Below are positions 32,927-43,670 of a stretch of 64,000 nt of DNA, piece after piece. The translations under genes were made by a program, and so were the position numbers. Source of the stretch: Chrysopilus asiliformis (Eukaryota; Arthropoda; Insecta; Diptera; Rhagionidae); the NCBI GenBank assembly GCA_964034945.1, contig OZ035960.1, positions 91,291,848-91,355,847 of the forward strand. The letters run 5' to 3'. Position 1 is the first letter of the stretch. Every line of letters starts with the position of its first letter. The notes under the pieces are model-generated. The model was not told the origin of the DNA. It was given only the letters and a program-made list of their open reading frames with translations, and did not search any database.

Positions 32927-34419
32927 GTTTGTTGGTTAGGCCAGATTTTTACTAATTTTGGTATCAAGTGGGAAACGATTTTGAACCGTATTGTAATAGT
33001 GCGTAGGGGGCAGTTTTGTTTAAGTGCGGGAGAGGGTGTCCTAGGAAGCTGTCCAAAAGCTCAATAGTTTTTATTCACGCTAAAAAATATTTAGACTTGA
33101 TATTATACGTCCTGAAAGTTTATTGTCCGCTCCCAAAAAAATTTAATAAATCTTATTTTAACCACTTCTTTAGTAGGAGATCAAAAATTTAAGGGATCAA
33201 TCTTCGCAGTTTCAAAAACAAAACATCAGAGCCCTCCGTTTTCGCATTGTAGGGGGTTTCACCCCTTCTCCCCCCTCTATTTTCTTTTCGACACTTTACA
33301 AATAGTTAATTATCTGAAAAAAAAATTTTTTTGATTGGACGTTTTTCCCGTTTCGTAAGCAAAACCACAAGATTGCATGTTGAAATTTGTCACAAAATTT
33401 ACATTGAATACATTTTTGAAAAGATACACGTCAAAAAATGAATTATCTATTTAAAATTTCCATGACGTTTTTATGTGTCTGGTAAATTTTCTAATTACAC
33501 TTTATACTAAAATATTTACAAAATAAATAAATATTCTAACATCCGTGATGAATTTTTCGCATTGATTTTAAGCTCCAATTAAATTTATGGTCAACCATTT
33601 GAATTTTCCATAAAATAAATTTAACAAAAGAAATTAAAAGAATTTTTTTCTTTCTTTTGTTTATTTCTATACAAAATCTGTATAATAATAGATTGATAGC
33701 TGAAAACAGCTGAGAATTTCCTGTTTTCACTATTTTTAATTTTTCTTTATTTTCGTGAATTTTAAACAAAATTTTCTGAAAATTATTGAGCGAAATGTTT
33801 GACCTAGTGCTCATCATTGTATGGGACACACTGTCTGATCTGCGAACATGTCATTTTCTTCTATTTGGTTTCACTAAAAAGAAATGTGGGACGCGTTCAA
33901 TGATCGAGTGCTTGACCGCAATAGCTATTAACATTTTCGATTGTGTGCTTGAGTATTTTGAATTTAAAATCAGAAATGCGTTTTTTTTTAAATTATTTGT
34001 TCATTGACTGCGTGCGACAGACTTTTATTCATGAAATGTAATTTAACTACCTGACCGAGAATTTGTTTAAAAAAATCGCAACGAGATATGTTTTTTTTAT
34101 TTGTGGGAAATCTTGGCTAAAAAACAAGCCTGACCTTACTTGCTCTTAAAAGCTCTAACTCGGAAACTACTGAACCGATTAAGCTGGAATTTTGATTTAT
34201 GTGTTCTGATGGACGAAGTCAGAGAAAATTCTTTTTTTACTATCCAAGCAACGTTAAAAAGATGCGCCCAATTTTGACCTATTTTTAATCTGGCTTGGAC
34301 AAATTCTTCTTCTTGTGCTTAAAAAAATTATGGGTACACGACACTAAGAAAACTGACGATTTAGGCGTAAACCCACCCATTAAAACAACCTCCGAGTCTA
34401 GTCTTTTATTTGATCTTCT
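32927..34419. other. Probable intron, no gene recognised
   Basis: AT-rich. A 73-codon frame (33786-34007, +) and a 97-codon minus frame (33536-33829) have A/T-driven composition. Near 34155 a GAAACTACTGAACCGATTAAGC block resembles the common insect repeat motif also found in family C. Confidence 0.45.
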
Positions 34420-35380
34420 CTGATCTAATAGAACAAAATTTCTTTCTGTCTGTCAGGTTGTGAGTCGGTCAGTCTGTGCATAGAATTTCTCAAAAAGTAA
34501 AATTTCATATGAAATTTTACAGGGATGTCCAGTGGAATGAACCCGTCAACTTTTGGTGGAAATTCGTTATCCTAAAGTAACCAAAATGGCGATTTTTTAA
34601 AAATTGCAATTCCGTTTTCTGCTATTTACTTCAAAATTATGCATTTTTAGCAGTGCTGTGTATGACAAAAGTTGAAGACAATAAAGTTTCCCACATAGAA
34701 TTCGATATCTTGAGCCGGGATATATCGTTATCAAGATATACCGTTATTTAAAAAAATCAGGGCACCAATCATGTATTCCGACGCGTCTCTGTCTTTCGGC
34801 TTATACTCAGCTTTTAACTCTTGACTTCGCCATATCTGCAGCTTGAAATTTCACGGAATCGTCACTATGAATCGAAACGTGATTCTGACTGTCACTCCAG
34901 CAAATTTAAAGCTGCTGATATGTCGAAGTCAAGAGTTAAAAGCTGAGTATAAGTCGAAAGACAGAGACGCGTCGAAATACATGATTGCTGCCCAGTTTTT
35001 GTAATTCTCTCGTAAACTAACTGGTTTTTGGTGTGATAATTGAAGATAAAAAAATTTCCCGCAATTTTGTCTTTTAATGTTATCCGCTATCTTTTAGCGT
35101 TATTGAGATATTGTCATTAAAAATTCAAAAAAAAAAGATTTTTTCAAATTGTTTGAAAACTAACGGATTTAAAATGAAACAGTTAAAAGAATAATTAAAG
35201 ATATTAAAGATTTCTCTACATTTTTGCCTTTTACCGTAAATTGATATCTTTTACCATTATCAATATATTTCAGATTTTGTGAAATAAAAAACATAAAACT
35301 AAAATTTTATTTGTCAAGTTATAGTGTAAATTGTGCACAAACTTAGATTTTGTATGAGAAAGTCATTTGCTGGTCACATC
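34420..35380 (+). repeat. Dispersed repeat B, copy 3 (interrupted)
   Basis: Plus-strand family B: CTTTCTGTCTGTC tract, TGACAAAAGTTGAAGACAATAAAG, GATATACCGTTATTTAAA, then (after a 234-bp insert) CTCTCGTAAACTAACTGG, CTTTTACCGTAAATTGATATC, GTGTAAATTGTGCACAAAC, and a terminal GTATGAGAAAGTCAT. Confidence 0.7.
34760..34993. mobile_element. 234-bp foldback MITE inside repeat B
   Basis: Arms of about 80 bp are inverted with few mismatches: GGGCACCAATCATGTATTCC on the left and the complement of GGGCAGCAATCATGTATTTC on the right, through ACTCAGCTTTTAACTCTTGA in both arms. About 65 bp of unique DNA separates them. No coding capacity; target duplication unclear. Confidence 0.85.
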
Positions 35381-35859
35381 AGATATTTCCCTTTATTTTA
35401 TTCCTGTGTCCATTTTTTGCCCTTTAAGGGGTTATGCCTACTTGCGAGGCCTAAAAAGATTTCGGCTTTTTTTGCATTTTATTAAGGACGTATTTAACTA
35501 TGTTTCAGATTTTTATGTAAAAAATAGAGCATTAGTCCCTGTTTTTGTAAGCGTAAAAAAGGACCCTTTCCAGGAAGTAATTTGCGATAACAGCTGTGGG
35601 TCATTCATATAAAATCAATCAAATGAGTGTTTTTTATTCAGTATTACAAAATGTTGTCCTGGTCGGCACTTTTTATTTTGCAAAATACAAATCGAACTGC
35701 CGTACATTAAGAATGTGCAAACGAAAATCTATTTTTCCAGTCCTTCGAGAAGTCTGAATTGTGTCCCAACATTTTATGATTCAAAACTTTGGACGAAAAT
35801 TTTTGCTCGATTCTTTAGCCATCTAAATGGTGGCGATTTTTTGGGATCCGGTTTTCAAA
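35381..35859. other. Non-coding stretch, no gene recognised
   Basis: Short frames at 35367-35612 and 35715-35900 (+) without domains. Nothing else seen. Confidence 0.4.
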
Positions 35860-36100
35860 AAAGTAAGTTGAGAAAAGGTTTTCACCTGCGGAGCATTTAA
35901 AAAAAAAAATTCTATCAGCGGTATTATTTTTGTAAAAATAAAATTTCGCCCGCGGCGCATTTATTTATCCTATTTAAGTTTTAAAAAAATGCATTAAAAT
36001 TTACAAAACTTTAGACCTAGAGCAGGTGACGCATGGAAAATTTATATTTATAAAAAAAAGTGTCGAAATTTTCACTTTTTCGGGGGGAAACTCCATTTAA
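35860..36100 (+). repeat. Dispersed repeat D, copy 3
   Basis: D motifs TTCACCTGCGGAGCAT (35881-35896) and TTTCGCCCGCGGCGCAT (35944-35960) with AT-rich sequence between them. It abuts the pogo/Tigger element on the right. Confidence 0.5.
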
Positions 36101-36269
36101 GACAGTACAGTAATCCCTCGAACTGCGCGGTTTCGGACTGCGCGGTTTCGCAACTGCGCGGTTAAGTTTTTAATACCAAAATTTCGAACTGCGCGGTAAA
36201 AATTTCGCAGCTGCGCGGTTTTTTTATAATTTCCGTTTAAAAAACATGTTCATATATGGTCAATATATG

Positions 36270-36313
36270 AAATTACCAGCTTATTCCGACAAGAAGGAAT
36301 AAGCTGGTAATTT
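36270..36313. repeat. Perfect 18-bp-arm hairpin
   Basis: AAATTACCAGCTTATTCC (36270-36287) and its exact complement GGAATAAGCTGGTAATTT (36296-36313), with an 8-base loop, inside the pogo/Tigger element. Confidence 0.9.
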
Positions 36314-36366
36314 GGTATCTTCGTACATATTTGGTAATTTCGTGCTTATATTAATGTTTATATTTA

Positions 36367-36575
36367 GTGGAAATTGTGACATTAGGTAAGACAATTGGTG
36401 GGGACGAATTTGAAGACTTACAGTCAGAAGATATCATGGAAGTCCTTGCAAGCTATGAAGAAAATATGACTGCTGACGATATTTTGACACAGTTCGGCGA
36501 TAATTATAGCGACGAAAATGATGAAAGTGAAGTTATAGAGATTATAAGAAAGAAACATAAAAAAAGCTATAATTG
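36367..36575 (+). pseudogene. pogo/Tigger transposase C-terminal remnant
   Basis: About 70 acidic codons, including DEFEDLQSEDIMEVLASYEE and ILTQFGDNYSDENDESE, resemble the Glu/Asp-rich tail after the DDE domain of pogo/Tigger transposases. The catalytic domain and DNA-binding CENPB-like domains are absent. The frame then runs into the inserted family A repeat, which supplies the stop. Identity rests on the matching TIRs plus the acidic tail. Confidence 0.55.
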
Positions 36576-37077
36576 CTGGCAATTATTGAAAACCCGTATG
36601 GTGATATTCGTATCATAATTCGAGCAGTTATACCAAAATTCCACTTTGAAGTCAAACTTTCCAATAAGATCTTTTAAAATTTATTCCAATCGGAATTTGA
36701 TGTATGGGACTTTTATGTAGAATCATATCCTAAATAACTTTTGCTCTTGCACTTTTTTGATAAGATGCACCGTTTTTGAGATATTCACAAAAAACTTTTT
36801 CGTTCGTATGGGGGGTACCCCCCCCCCTCCCTAATGGTCCATTTTTGCCCATTAACGAACTTTACCTCGCATTTTACGAGTCTCTAGCTCAATCCCTGCG
36901 CCCGCAATCCGCGCCACAGACGGACGGACGGACATGCTGAATTCAACTTTTTTTATCATTCTAAACACACTGGTGTAATTCATTTTTTTGTGTGATGACG
37001 GGATCTTGGCGTTACAAACGGTAAGACAAATCTAATATACCCTTTGGTTTCACCATACGGGTATAAAAACCTTACGC
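36572..37077 (-). repeat. Dispersed repeat A, uninterrupted copy
   Basis: Minus-strand copy inserted in the pogo/Tigger element. It preserves the intact CCGTTTGTAACGCCAAGATC site (minus strand, near 37007-37026), where copy 2 has the hAT insertion. The ends carry inverted ACCCGTATGGTGA. A run of C (near 36820) matches the poly-G of copy 2. Confidence 0.85.
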
Positions 37078-37525
37078 ACGAAAAACTGGCAAATTTTTTA
37101 ATTCTTGGTAGTCAACTTTAACAAGAAGCTCTTAATATGGACCCTGATATGGAGCGTGCCTTAAAATTTCGGTGAAATTTGACAGCCGCTTTAGCCCCAT
37201 ACGTAGAAATGCATAAGGAAAAACAAAAATCGGGTAATCAATCACTAATTTTTCAAAAAGATTAGTAATACATATCATATCTTTGTATTACTTTAAATAT
37301 GTCGTTAAAAAAAACTTTTTTCTATTTTTTTTGAATTTTTTTAATATCTGGGACCTAACCCCAATATTTCATACAAAGTAGGGTTCACAGTGCGCGGTTT
37401 CGCGGTGCGCGCTCTTTTTGTGGAACGTATCTACCGCGCAGTTCGAGGGATTACTGTACATTTCAGTATCGGTCTCAGCGCCACCAGCACTTGCTACTGC
37501 CTTTGTGCACGAGCATAAAATAATA

Positions 37526-37903
37526 GGGGTATTTATGGGATCAGATAAAAGTTCCGATTGCATTTTTGCGTACTTTTACGCGGAGTGTTTCACGAACGCA
37601 TTTTTCAAAGAATTTGTGTGAATCGATCAGCTGTCGGCTAAGACACAAAATTAAAAGTTGAAAATGTCGAGAATCAGTTACAAATTAAAATCAAATAAAA
37701 TCAGTATGGGAACAAATTGCACAAAAAAAATCACTTCCGTATTTGACGTTGGCGTAAGTTTACAAGGCTGTTTGCACACCAAAATCGTCGCGTAAACTTA
37801 CAAGGGTTTTATAAAAGATTTTTCATACAAAGTTTGACAGTTTATTCACGAGGTGGTAAACTTACGCTGTTTACTAGGTAAATGTGAGGTCTCATGAATA
37901 CCC
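37526..37903. mobile_element. Repeat G, copy 1 (MITE)
   Basis: Inverted ends GGGGTATTTATGGGATCAGA and CTCATGAATACCC; the second copy at 49752-50029 has the same ends (GGGTATTCATGGAATCAGAT). Both share ATAAAA.T.CCGATTGCAT, TCGATCAGCTGT and TTACGCGG blocks. No transposase. Confidence 0.75.
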
Positions 37904-39339
37904 TTAATGTAACTGCAACATAATATTTATAAATTCTGAAATATCTTGTCCTTAAAATAGATAAGGACTGGTTTTGTAAAATTTTTCCTGATACGAAATA
38001 ACTCGGCATTGTGATGTAAAGGTATTTTTATTCAAATATTCTCCAGCATTGCCATATGAAAATACTGTAAAGTAATTTATTTAAGGGGTTTATTTTTTTT
38101 ACGTAGAAAAACAACAACAAAGTACGTGCGTGTTTTCAACTCTTCAATTTTTTAAAATAGTGAAATCTTGTGATGAAATTAAAACTAAACAAATGTAATT
38201 CAATGGCAATGAATAATCAGCCATTTGAAAAAAAATATCCTTAGTTCTTTAGTTGAATCTATTTAGGTCGTCTGAGATTTTAATTTAATTCGAAACGATC
38301 AAGGCGTCCGTTGCTGATTGATCGTTAGGGGGAACTTTAGATCCCAAAAGGTTAAATCTCAGACTATTTGCAGAAATAAAAACAAAATTAAACAAAATAG
38401 AAATAAAAACGTGAAAACAATTTTCAATGTTTCGCTGATTATTTTTAAATCGGTCTACGTCAATGTCGTTCTTGGGAGTGATTGAGTTAGGGAAGGTCCC
38501 TTAATCATTCTCTTAATCTCAACGTGTATCGCAAAAGTATTAAAGACGATTACCAGCTGCTAAAATTGATCTTTTAATCATTGTGTTCAATTTGTGATCG
38601 ATAATAATAAGATCCGAAATGATCGCGAGAACCGATTACGAGTTTTAAAGCATTATGCTTATAGAAAACGCGAAAAATCATCAACAAAAAAAGTCTTTTT
38701 ATTTTTAAAAATTTTATTTATACAAATCTCTTGGTAAATTTCCAAGTGAGTAATGCTATTTTTAAAAATAATTTGCCTGTCAGATTTTGACTTTTCGCAG
38801 GGTTTTTTTTCTCTTGATCTTTTTTTCGTTTTGTCACAATGTGTCTGAATTTTTCTACTGTTTATTCCAGAAAATATTTTATCAGTGATTGAATTTATTG
38901 TTTTTATTTATAGAGAATTTTATCGAAACCAAATCAATTTTTATAGTTGTGCTAGTATAGTTTTGATGTTTACAATTTCTGGTTCCACTTTTATCTTATC
39001 AGCGTTGATCGAGAATTTTTTTCTGTCATCAATAAAGTTGATTACGTTTTTTTTCATTGTTTTTGTAAAAATAGGTGCGACTTACCTGAAATAATGAGTC
39101 TTATCGATCGCATTGATCAATAAGAATTGAAAATTTCCCTTGAGGTCACGTTTTTATGACTTGTTTCCTACAATTTTTTTAAAGCGATTTTTTTTTTCTT
39201 CGCATCGAAAAGTGTGGAAATGTTTATCATAAGAACTGATTGTTGCATAAGGGACCGCCATTTTTGTCGAAATTTCTTTCTCTAAACTTATACCACGTCA
39301 ATTCGAATTTTTGAGAATTTTGCTAACATAAGTGAACTT
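37904..39339. other. Non-coding stretch, no gene recognised
   Basis: AT-rich, mostly unique. A 69-codon hydrophobic frame at 38885-39094 (+) has Phe/Ile-rich composition expected of A/T DNA and is not called. Confidence 0.45.
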
Positions 39340-39529
39340 AAGTGCGATTACGGTTGAAGCTTCTCGACCAATGAGATCAAAGCTTTCAACGATAGGGATA
39401 TGAAAGCTTTGATCTCATTAGTCGAGAACCTTCAATCGTAATCGCAATCGTAATCGCAATCGTAATCGCAATCATTACTCTTATTCGGGCTTTAGTCAGA
39501 ATTGGGCCTAAGTCAGAATTGGGCTTAAT
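39340..39529. mobile_element. Repeat I, copy 1 (foldback MITE)
   Basis: Contains the inverted pair GATCAAAGCTTTCAACGATA / ATGAAAGCTTTGATC flanked by TCTCGACCAATGA and CATTAGTCGAGAA, then a 12-bp tandem repeat (AATCGTAATCGC, three units, about 39435-39470), and ends AGTCAGAATTGGGC twice. Copy 2 is at 47729-47883. Confidence 0.75.
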
Positions 39530-40665
39530 GTTGCTGCAACTGTAATATTTATTGCTGGTTTGGGAATAATACACAGTTTAGACAAGATGAATGAAAAGTT
39601 TAGGTTTATTTATCCCAAATTGTCAATTCCAGATGGTTTTTCGGGTTACGACGGGGAAGGGGAAACTTCTGGGAACACTGGTTTCAGTGTAATGATCTTT
39701 TGTTATGTTCCATTACTGCCACTAAAAATTCTACCTGTACACATTTTTTAATTTCATTTTAAATGAATTCCTAAATTGAACCATTAATAATAACTACGAG
39801 TAATTTTTCAGGTTTTTACTATTAGAATTACTTTAAGTTTTTAAATTTTTTCCATCAAAATAAATTTCGTAGCAAAATTTCAAAGCAATGAGACGCCCTG
39901 CCAGTTACGTTTTGAACACGAAACATTTTCTCACAGGTTTTTGTACCATGAAAATGACATGGCAGAAAAATTGTTTTCGCTTTTCATTTCCCCGAGACTC
40001 ACGTTAAGCCCAGTTTTTATCACTTGTTGAGAGTAAAAAAAAAACTAAGAGAGAAAAGAACGAGAAAAATGAAGAAATTTCATTCAACTTGAGACATTTC
40101 TACTTTTCATGAAAGAAAACTATCAGCGAATTTTTAGCTGAGTCAGTGTGAGGCTTTGCACATTGTCATAACAGCAAATTTTTCTTGGTTGCCATTTTCC
40201 ATATTGATTGGCCATTTCCTTGATTCGCAATTGTTGTGGATTTACGTTGTTTGTTGACGGAGGAATTTTTTTTTCGTGTCAACAGAAGAATTTCACTTAA
40301 ATTCTAAGTAAACACCGGAAAACATAAAACGAGATTCATTGTAGATGAATTTTTGAGGTAATTTTCGGAAATTTGCCGCTGTTTGAGGAAAATAGAGTAA
40401 TTTTGAGGGTGTTTTAGATTTGATGCGTTTGAATAAATTGTTTACCGTTATGATAAGTTGGATTTGGTTTATAATATTGAGAACCTTTCGGTTGTTTGCT
40501 GTGTTAAGGCCGGAACACAATTGGCTCGATACAACATTTACGGCGACGGCGACAAAGTTGCCCTCCACATGCAATTCCGCACAGTTTGTTGTTCTAAACT
40601 TCATTTGCTTTTTATTTCATTTTGACAATGGGACGGTGAGCCACATTAGGTGTTACGAGGAACAA
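39530..40665. other. Non-coding stretch, no gene recognised
   Basis: Frames at 40293-40604 (-, 103 codons) and 40420-40686 (+, 88 codons) overlap on opposite strands; neither has a domain. The block AAGGCCGGAACACAATTGGC..GCGACGGCGACAAAG near 40507 looks like part of a repeat. Confidence 0.4.
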
Positions 40666-40835
40666 TTAGGCCCGCCGTACTCTTGAGCTAAGTTAGCTCA
40701 GCTATGTGCCTGTTTAGACGTGGACGTTTAGCGGTTCATATTATCCTCACTTTGATACGTGACGAAACACGCCACGTTAAGGTCTAAACAGGCACATAGC
40801 TGAGCTAACTTAGCTTAAGTGTACGGCGGGTCTAA
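40666..40835. mobile_element. 170-bp foldback MITE
   Basis: Arms of about 60 bp: TTAGGCCCGCCGTACTCTTG at the left and the complement of TTAGACCCGCCGTACACTTA at the right, both continuing AGCTAAGTTAGCTCAGCTA then GTGCCTGTTTAGAC. A short unique loop lies between. No target duplication resolved. Confidence 0.85.
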
Positions 40836-40839
40836 GTTT

Positions 40840-40989
40840 GATTGAAGCGGGCGATTGAGGAAAAAGGGCCAGAATTGATCAACAGTAAATATGTTGTATT
40901 CCACCACGACTACGCCAGACCACACACATTTTTAATGACCCATTAAAAATTGAGCGAGTTTAATTGAGAAGTGCCTCAACCGCACTATA
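40840..40989 (+). pseudogene. Mariner transposase remnant, left of hAT insertion
   Basis: Plus-strand codons near 40885-40985 read through an LINSKYVVFHHDYARPHTF-like stretch. H(Q/H)D.ARPH is the mariner motif around the second catalytic Asp. The sequence then gives a PHYS-like end just before the hAT target duplication, and the matching SPDLAPSDYHLF-type block resumes after the element (here LDLAMSDYHLF at 42218 on). The two halves are separated only by the hAT element and its duplicated GTCTTGAC. The mariner N-terminus is not recognisable. Confidence 0.75.
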
Positions 40990-40997
40990 GTCTTGAC

Positions 40998-42210
40998 CAG
41001 TGATGCTATATCGAGGGGAATTCCTCTTTTTGCGGGGAATTTGACTATAAAAATTGTTAATAGGGGAAAAGGGGAAAACGCTTCAAAACGAGGGGAAACG
41101 ATTTACAACGAGGGGAAAATCTTCGCCTTTCAACTAAATCCGAAATACTTTTAAAAAATTACGGAAAAGTAGAAGTACAAATAATTAAAAACAATTACAA
41201 TCCAATTCCAAGCTTAGGCAAAGGTAAAGAGTGAAGGAAATGCCCTTATTTATGCATTTGTCACTTTATAATGATCTTATTGCAATTGTAAAGTACACAC
41301 AAATCTTTTAAAAGAAAGCACTTTAAAAGGACTTTGGAATGATCGTTTAACCGATTTTTCAGTGTACTTTTTAACCGCTTTGAAAAAAGCACATTAAAAA
41401 GTACCATTTCTCATCTTATTCAAAGTAATTACTTTAAACTACTTTAAAAGACTTTGATGGAAAGTAGTTTCCATGAAAGTTCATTGACAAATATTTTTTG
41501 TTCGTTTTTCGGATTTCCTAAATATATTTTCAATAGAAATATTTTAAATTGCAAATCAACAGAAGTGCTTTGTTTAAATTATGTAAAAATCAATTAAATC
41601 GGTAATTTCTTGGTCATCTTTAAAATTTGGCTTAATGTTCTAATTTCGACCAATATTCACCAGAAGAATGCATGGACCAGTGGCAAAGTGCCCGGAATAC
41701 AAAAATCGAGTTCCAGTCGCAACTTGATTTCGTTTTTTTTCCATTTTTTTAAACTTTTATGTTTTTTTAATTCAAAATATGGAAACAATTTTTACCGAAT
41801 TTAAGGAGGACAGGGTCATTTTAAGCTCAAAAGCAAAGGAACTAGCTTGATTTATACATTTGTGACTTGCTTTGATTACTATCCAATTATGAATCCCGCC
41901 TTCTTTTCATATCTTATTTGACGTTTGGTTGGAGACCCGTGACGTTGTTATCGGGAATACAATTAACGAGTATTTTGTTAAAGCTTTACAAAATATAAAA
42001 TAGTTTCCTAATTTGTGCTTTTTTCTCTTAAAAGACTATAACATGAGTCCAGATGACAATAATTTTTGGTTTTAATAAATGAATTCTTTATTTAAAATTC
42101 GTTGTTTTTATAGGGGAAAAACGAGGGGAATTTCGTCATTGAAAAAAGGGAAAAAGGGGAATTTCGTAATTTGGAAAGGGGAATGTCACTAAAGGTACAT
42201 AGCATCACTG
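40998..42210. mobile_element. Non-autonomous hAT element, 8-bp duplication GTCTTGAC
   Basis: 1,213 bp beginning CAGTGATGCTATATC and ending ATAGCATCACTG. GTCTTGAC is duplicated exactly (40990-40997, 42211-42218). Both subterminal regions contain clustered GGGGAA(A/T) words in inverted orientation, like the subterminal transposase-binding repeats of hAT elements. No transposase frame; a repeat K copy sits inside. Confidence 0.95.
41305..41480 (+). repeat. Repeat K, copy 1
   Basis: Shares with 59085-59275 (opposite strand) TTTTTAACCGCTTTGAAAAAAGCACATTAAAAAGTAC, AGTAGTTTCCAT and CTACTTTAAA-type blocks (positions about 41365-41405 and 41435-41475). It lies inside the hAT element, so it may be part of it or a later insertion. 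Confidence 0.6.
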
Positions 42211-42214
42211 GTCT

Positions 42215-42383
42215 TGACCTTGCAATGTCGGACTACCATTTGTTTCGCTCTCTGCAACACTCTCTTGCTGGTCAAAAAATGCATCTGAAAATTACTTGTC
42301 TCAGTTTTTCAACCAAAAATCCCAGAAATTCTACAGCGATGGAATGGTGGTTCTACCACAAAAATGGCACGTATTTGTTTTAA
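42215..42383 (+). pseudogene. Mariner transposase C-terminal scrap
   Basis: The plus-strand frame reads LDLAMSDYHLFRSLQHSLAG. SDYHLFRSLQ(H/N)...G is the conserved block after the last catalytic Asp of mariner (DD34D) transposases, including SETMAR-type relatives. The continuation (Q-K-F..., then NG.YF-like YHKNGTYLF at 42350-42380) also fits the mariner C-terminus. The rest of the gene appears as a scrambled remnant at 40890-40985 left of the hAT insertion (FHHDYARPHT-like codons at 40903-40930). The hAT element therefore sits inside an old mariner copy. Confidence 0.75.
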
Positions 42384-43288
42384 TAAAAATAACTTAAAGT
42401 ATAAACAAAATCGTTTGCATTTTGATTAAAAAAGACCCGATACTTTTTCTCCAATCCAATACAATCGTTCAGTGTGCCATCTATGTTATGAAAGTTTTAC
42501 ATAACTAATTTTATTTACCAAGATATAAATATGTGTTTTATATTTTTAAAATTCCAGCTGGAATTCTACTAAAGTGTTTTTTATCTTTCAATATGGGGCA
42601 AATGAATTCTATGTAAAATGTGTTTTATATCAACAGAAATGCATTTCATAAATAAAAAAAAACTTTCTTTGCTTAACTTGAAAACGTTTTATCAGTGATT
42701 GTTTTTTTCATGTGGTTTTTCGATTGATATGATTTATCGCTTATCAACTCACGTCCGATTTATCAATGGCACTGCCTATACATATTAGAATTAGACTTTC
42801 TTAATTTGATCGCATAATCAGTAAATTCCTATTATTTGTTTATTTCATGTAGGAAGTTTGTTTCTAAATAAAGAGTTCATTCACGCTTAAGTTTGTGATT
42901 AGATCTAAATTTTTTTCTATAGTCCATATAAAAATTATTTTTTTAAACCTTTGAACGGCGGGTGATTTCAATTTTAGTTAAAAATTAATTTATATAAAAG
43001 TCTCGATCGATATATTTATATTTACAGGGTGTATCGTAACTAAGTGTTCTTCACCAGTCGATTCTATAGAGTGTCCTGTTTAAAGTTTAAAAAAATACCC
43101 CCCTCTCAATTTACTCCTTCACCACATTTTTTGGGTTTATAATTTTTAGTCCGTTTTTCACAGAAACCAATAACTTCGGTTAGAGGCAAGGTACGAGGAA
43201 AACGAACATTCCCTAGTCAATTAATTAACCACAATAGTCAATTCAACCACAAAAATAGTAAAACTAAGTAGTTAAGTAGTTATATTTA
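42219..43288. other. Non-coding stretch, no gene recognised
   Basis: AT-rich; begins with a short piece resembling a transposon tail (ATGTCGGACTACCATTTGTTTCG, reminiscent of the SDYHLF motif of mariner transposases; 42225-42260) that continues for about 25 codons as a degenerate frame within 42171-42383. Otherwise nothing. Confidence 0.4.
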
Positions 43289-43670
43289 TTGGTGCCGATC
43301 GTCGAATACGGCGTATCTGAGATTCACTTCACCCATTCGATTCACACTTGACGCGGTAACATTGAATACGGCGTTTAACGAATCTTTCGTCAAGTTTTTT
43401 TTTGTGTTTTTGCTAATTTTGTCAGCTAAAAAAGTTAGGGTTGTTGTTCTTTTCCTATAATAATAAGTTTAAAATGTACTAATTATTCAATTAACTCCTT
43501 TAAACTTACATTTTTGCCTTTTGTCCCTCACTCAGATACGCAATGAAAGTGACGCGTATTTGAAACGTCAAACGTGAATGATTCACAACTCCCTTCGAAC
43601 GTTTTCAATGATCGAAAAACGAGAGATACGCACTCACGTGTCTGACGCCGTATTCCACGATAGGCACCAA
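43289..43670 (+). mobile_element. Repeat L, copy 1 (TIR element)
   Basis: Inverted ends TATTGGTGCCGATCGTCGAA / ATTCCACGATAGGCACCAATA, then CGGCGTATCTGAG and ACGCCGTATTCC. About 380 bp, no coding frame. Copy 2 lies inverted at 48675-49070 and is alignable throughout (e.g. CCCTCACTCAGATACGCAAT). Confidence 0.8.

Larger units (their letters stand above)
36108..37456 (+). mobile_element. pogo/Tigger element, deleted, TA duplication
   Basis: 1,349 bp with ends CAGTAATCCCTCGAACTGCG and the inverted CGCAGTTCGAGGGATTACTG, flanked by TA (36106-36107, 37457-37458). Further (A)ACTGCGCGGTTT repeats lie just inside both ends. It holds a transposase C-terminal remnant and is interrupted by a family A copy (36572-37077). 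Confidence 0.92.

Noticed and set aside
32755..32955. Extra 66 codons after the large exon
   Set aside because: They begin with a perfect GTAAGT donor, lose the coding composition and enter a MITE.
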